NCBI GenBank assembly: GCA_024529925.1
Contig: JAFEUB010000735.1
Coordinates: forward strand, 2,732,501-2,796,500
Source: Ophthalmolycus amberensis
Taxonomy: Eukaryota > Chordata > Actinopteri > Perciformes > Zoarcidae
Direction: 5' to 3'
DNA length: 64,000 bases
The notes below the pieces were generated by a model. The model saw nothing but the letters and a program-made list of their open reading frames with translations. It made no database searches and had not been told where the DNA came from. Shown in pieces: positions 60,259-64,000 of the stretch. The position numbers and the translations under genes were made by a program. Each line of letters starts with the position of its first letter. Position 1 is the stretch's first letter.

Positions 60259-61437
60259 ATGATTTGTACTCCAATGACTCTTATGATGAATACGATTGCT
60301 GTGAGGAGGACATGTGCGACTCGAACAAGGGTGGGCATTTTGAGTCGGTGTTCATCCCAGCTGTGTACTCTGTGGCGTTTGTTGTGGGCGTCCTGGGGAA
60401 CGGAGTGCTGCTGGGAGTTCTGGTTCAGAGCAGGAGGACCTGGAGTGTGACGGACACCTTCATCCTCCACCTTGGTGTGGCAGATGTCCTGCTGCTGGTG
60501 ACTCTGCCCCTCTGGGCTGCACAGTCCGCTCAAGATCATGGATGGACCTTCGGCACTCCCCTCTGTAAGATCACCGGAGCTGTTTTTACGGTAAGAGGTG
60601 TGCAACAGCAAAGATGCACTAACTCTGCACTAGAGTGCATGATAGTAAATCGTGGTTGCAAAGAGATTTTTCACTTGTGTCGGATTTCTTTGTACCCTCA
60701 GATCAACTTCTACTGTGGAATCTTTCTGCTGGCCTGCATCAGTCTGGACCGCTACCTGTCCATCGTCCACGCTACCCAGATGTACTCCCGCAAGAAGCCC
60801 TGGGTCGTTCAGGTCAGCTGCTTGGACAGTGTGGATCTTCTCCCTGCTCCTTTCTATCCCTGACTGGGTCTTTTTGGAAGCTGTGAATGAGAATAGAACA
60901 AGCAAAATGCAGTGTGTACGCAACTACCTCCGCTTTGCTTCTGGGGCAGTAGGTGACTGGCGACTGGCATCACGCCTGCTCTTCCACACGGTGGGCTTCC
61001 TGCTGCCTTCAGTCATCCTGATCTTCTGCTACTCCTGCATCCTGCGCCGGCTGCGGTACGGCTCCCAGGGCCTCCAAAAGCAGAAAGCCTTCAGGGTCAT
61101 CGTGGCAGTAGTGGCCGTTTTCTTTCTCTGCTGGACGCCATACAACATCACACTCATGGTGGACACACTTCATTCCGGCAACAACAGCGAGACCTGCGGG
61201 GTCAGAACATCTCTTGAAACAGCCAAGATAATCACCTCCTCCGTGGGTTTCCTCCACTGCAGCCTCAATCCCATCCTCTATGCCTTTGTGGGTGTGAAGT
61301 TCCGGCGACAGCTCCTGGACATCCTGAGGTCTCTGGGCTGCAAGCTGAAGACAAGCGTCAAACTGCAATCTGTTACCAGCAGGAGAAGCTCCATTTGGTC
61401 CGAGTCTGCTGACACCTCCAACTCCATTGCTATTTAG
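60225..61437 (+). CDS. cxcr3: CXCR3-type chemokine receptor, 366 aa
   Basis: This is a seven-transmembrane Gi-coupled receptor for interferon-induced CXC chemokines on leukocytes. Coding exons are 60225-60590 and 60702-61437, separated by a 111-bp GT-AG intron (TTTACG|gtaaga ... ctcag|ATCAAC). The N-terminus is acidic with tyrosines (DDDLYSNDSYDEYD), typical of sulfated chemokine-binding tails. Then come TM1 (GNGVLLGVLV), the motif SLDRYLSIVHATQMY, CWTPYN in TM6, HCSLNPILYAFVGVKF in TM7, and a Ser-rich tail ending SESADTSNSIAI like that of CXCR3. An acceptor at 60196 shows that a 5' UTR exon precedes. One extra G at 60824/60825 breaks the frame near residue 163 in TM4: the frame before reads VQVSCL and the frame after VWIFSLLLSIPDWVF. 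Without it the CDS is 367 codons, matching human CXCR3 (368 aa). The CXCR3 subtype among fish duplicates is not resolved. Confidence 0.9.
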
Positions 61438-62115
61438 AAGAGAGACACAACGTATTAACAAGCACACAAAACTGACCAAGCTGACAAAATTACAGAAAGG
61501 TCCCATATGATAAAGAAAACTGTGCTTTTAAACGAGCAATCAGGATTTGATTTGATTGTATACAATATAGAGCACTCCAAAGTTTTAAGCATAAACCTTG
61601 TAAATCCCAGTTTATTTCCGGTTGCAGTGGATGTGAGTGACAGCAGCTGACACGAAGTAAACATGGACGCAAACATGGACGCAATTCCGTTGTTAAACGT
61701 GCTTAAACAGCGTGTGTCAGACAGAGCGTAAATACAGGTGCTTTTGTTAATGTTCTGTGTCATATAACCTGTGACATGCTATGCTTTCTTTCAGTGTCCT
61801 ATAGTTCACAGTATTAGTAGTTAAACTTGAACATCGTCAACATGAACATGACTAAAATCATTTTGTCTGTCTGGGACTTGAGGTCAAACACCTGTACTTG
61901 TAGGAAGCAGATCTATTTTTCTTGTTGTAGAAGTAATTTCCATTTTCTGAGTGCAAGGCTACATTGCTACATAACATGTATATACTTCAGTGAGTATTAT
62001 TACTAAGGCTATATATCCTGCTTTGAAATGTATTTTATACCACAATTATAGGTATGTTGTATTTTATTTTTGTACATGGATTGTTCAAATACAGAATAAA
62101 ATGACATTTGTTTTA
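61438..62115 (+). other. cxcr3: cxcr3 3' UTR with polyadenylation signal
   Basis: After the TAG stop the sequence is AT-rich and non-coding. AATAAA at about 62094-62099 suggests cleavage near 62115. Another signal near 62221 is possible. Confidence 0.5.
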
Positions 62116-62119
62116 ATCA

Positions 62120-63530
62120 GAAACCAGTATATTTTTGACATTACAGTACAGCTCGACAGGTTAAAGGACAATGATTTTAGAAAGAATTTACAGAAAATAA
62201 AATTGAACAGATAAATGAATGAATAAATACATTGTTTTAAATACCGAGAAAATATTCAAGTTTAGTTGGTGGATAAAATGCTATCCAACACCCATGCGCT
62301 TTATCCCGAAAAACATTTGTTATTTGTGAGATTTTTACTGAATAATTAACAGAAACTGATGTTTTCACATTTTTCCGACACAGCTAGTGAAGAAGTTATC
62401 AAATCAGTCAAGTAAATACTGTATACCGTGTAATAAATGACAGAGGATAGTTTGCAGCATGAATTTCACAATTTAAACTTTAGAAGTTAGATTGTGCAAC
62501 GGCCCTTTTTGTATTCTCTTCTGCATGTATTGAGCATTTAAGATATTTTAATGTCCCAACGTCCCTAAACATGTTCTCTCTGCTTATGATATAGTCAGGA
62601 TACAGGTGATCACGTAGAATACAAGCATGAACAACAAGTTGACCGCGAACCATCACGTAGGGGTTTCAGTGGAAATAGCTTACATCTCTTTGACAGGAAA
62701 CTAAAGTCACAAAAAGCCACCGCACATTCTCAAACATGTTGCCTATGCAAAAAAAGACAGGTGATAGATGAGCAAAGAGCACAGGGAAATGCCGTGACTT
62801 GTGGCAGACTACTGTTTTCCATCACAGCACGTCTCATTCATAATTTACATGAGCAGCAAACATTTCACAACAGCAGGCTGGTGGCACTGGTGTTAAAAAG
62901 AGAGCATCCCTTTCAGTTTGATTCCAGTAGTATAGATACCCTGTTATTACTCTACTGGTTCAGTCACTGAGGTAGAGAACAAAGCCAGCGAAGGGTTCAT
63001 AAACTCTTCCACAGTCTTTCAGAGTTAACAGCTTGGCTACACGCTCAGTCAAACACATCAAACTCTGTGTGGGATGTGGTCAACATGCCTTTGTCTTGGT
63101 TTCAGTCATCTAGTCACAATGCTCAATTATTTTTAACTTTTGTACTTAGACGAATAAAAAGCCTTGAATTTTTGGACGGACTCAACTCCCTTTACTGTGG
63201 ACGGTGCAACAAAGTTCGTGTTTGTCTGCTGATAACAGGTTTGTTATTCATTAAATAAAAGTCCTGATAAGTTTGGTGAGAAGCTCTAGCTGACACAGGA
63301 AATAACACTTCAATCTGAGGCAATACTCAGTAATGCTTTAAACCTGACGTGTTGCTGCTGCCACAGATGAAAGCCGCATTTCTAACATTAAGACCACAGT
63401 CTTCAGGCTTTGGCTCTACAGACAAACTGAAACACCGTAAGAAAGAGGAAGGAAAATAGGCGGTCTGAGAGGAGGGAAGGTGTTTTCTTTTCTTATGTGA
63501 ACTTATTTTACACAGCCTTTCTAAAAGCAC
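62120..63530. other. Intergenic, no feature recognised
   Basis: No gene, RNA or clear repeat is supported. Short frames on either strand lack splice sites and domains. Confidence 0.5.
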
Positions 63531-63544
63531 ACCCAAGTGTGAAA

Positions 63545-63945
63545 GACCACTTTATTTCAGGTCATATTTATATTAACATTATCTTGCCTTGAGCGCAGAA
63601 ATCAAGCGTGCCTAGCAGACCATGACCTGACCCAACAACGTGGAGGTGAAACCACAAATTTAGTGCTCAACACAACGTGCACCGTGATCTTTAGAATAAG
63701 ATCTCGTCTTCTCTAACTCGTCTTCTTTCCTCCATTTGCCACCTACACCCTTTTTCCAGACAACTGTGCTCACGCATAAAGCATGCCACTGTTCTCACTC
63801 CGCCAAACAAACAGACAAGTCTCTAGATGAGAGTAAACCGAGAGCTATGAAAGAGCTTCAGTATTGAGGTCTTTCTTCCCCTCTTCCTCCTCCTCTTCTG
63901 TCACCTGACTGATGACATCACCACCTGTTTGTGTCACCCGCTGTC
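63545..63945 (-). CDS. Probable last exon and 3' UTR of a gene beyond the right edge
   Basis: On the - strand an acceptor (ggggactgcag) opens a segment reading QRVTQTGGDVISQVTEEEEE and ending at TAG 63847-63845 (32 codons plus stop, exon coding part 63945-63845). An AATAAA at 63556-63551 gives a 3' UTR of about 300 bases. The acidic C-terminus is coding-like but I do not recognise the protein. The same frame is also open to the window edge, so the true exon start could lie outside. Confidence 0.4.
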
Positions 63946-64000
63946 CTGCAGTCCCCACACATCCATGTTGCAACAAAGAAGTCAAAAAGAAATAAGGCTG

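Noticed and set aside
61009..61506. A 165-codon - strand frame
   Set aside because: Antisense shadow of cxcr3 exon 2.

Overview
This window comes from a vertebrate nuclear genome, very probably a spiny-rayed (percomorph) teleost. The evidence is short GT-AG introns, CA microsatellites, Tc1-type and other fish interspersed repeats, promoters rich in GTTAGC/GCTAAC, and fish-like versions of known vertebrate genes.

Layout. Positions 1 to about 21.4 kb hold no protein gene I can support. This stretch is a gene desert of microsatellites, long poly(G)/poly(C) runs, purine/pyrimidine tracts and several repeat-free, TAAT-rich blocks that look like conserved non-coding elements. Positions 21.4-23.0 kb (- strand) hold a decayed two-exon C2H2 zinc-finger gene. 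Positions 25.4-27.7 kb (-) hold an intact C2H2 zinc-finger gene with the same exon plan. Positions 28.6-48.5 kb (-) are megf8, for which I resolve 43 coding exons encoding about 2,877 residues. Positions 49.0-52.9 kb (-) are a six-exon RING/B-box/coiled-coil/PRY-SPRY TRIM gene. Positions 53-60 kb have repeats and a few unassigned exon-like segments. Positions 60.2-62.1 kb (+) are a CXCR3-type chemokine receptor. The last 450 bases hold what looks like the final exon of another - strand gene.

Gene roles. MEGF8 is a membrane protein of the attractin family; its cytoplasmic MASRPFA motif recruits an E3 ligase that tunes Hedgehog/BMP receptor levels. The TRIM protein is a likely ubiquitin ligase, the zinc-finger protein a nuclear DNA-binding factor, and CXCR3 an immune-cell receptor. 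Apart from the two related zinc-finger loci these are neighbours, not a pathway.

Main observation. megf8, the TRIM gene and cxcr3 each carry exactly one extra base inside an otherwise perfect coding structure (near 33693, 50991 and 60824). Removing it brings each CDS to a multiple of three at the family's expected length. Consensus errors are the simplest explanation; real null alleles are the alternative. Other notable items are the zinc-finger relic, a His-rich insert in the MEGF8 tail, a GC-AG intron, and exon-like segments between the TRIM gene and cxcr3.
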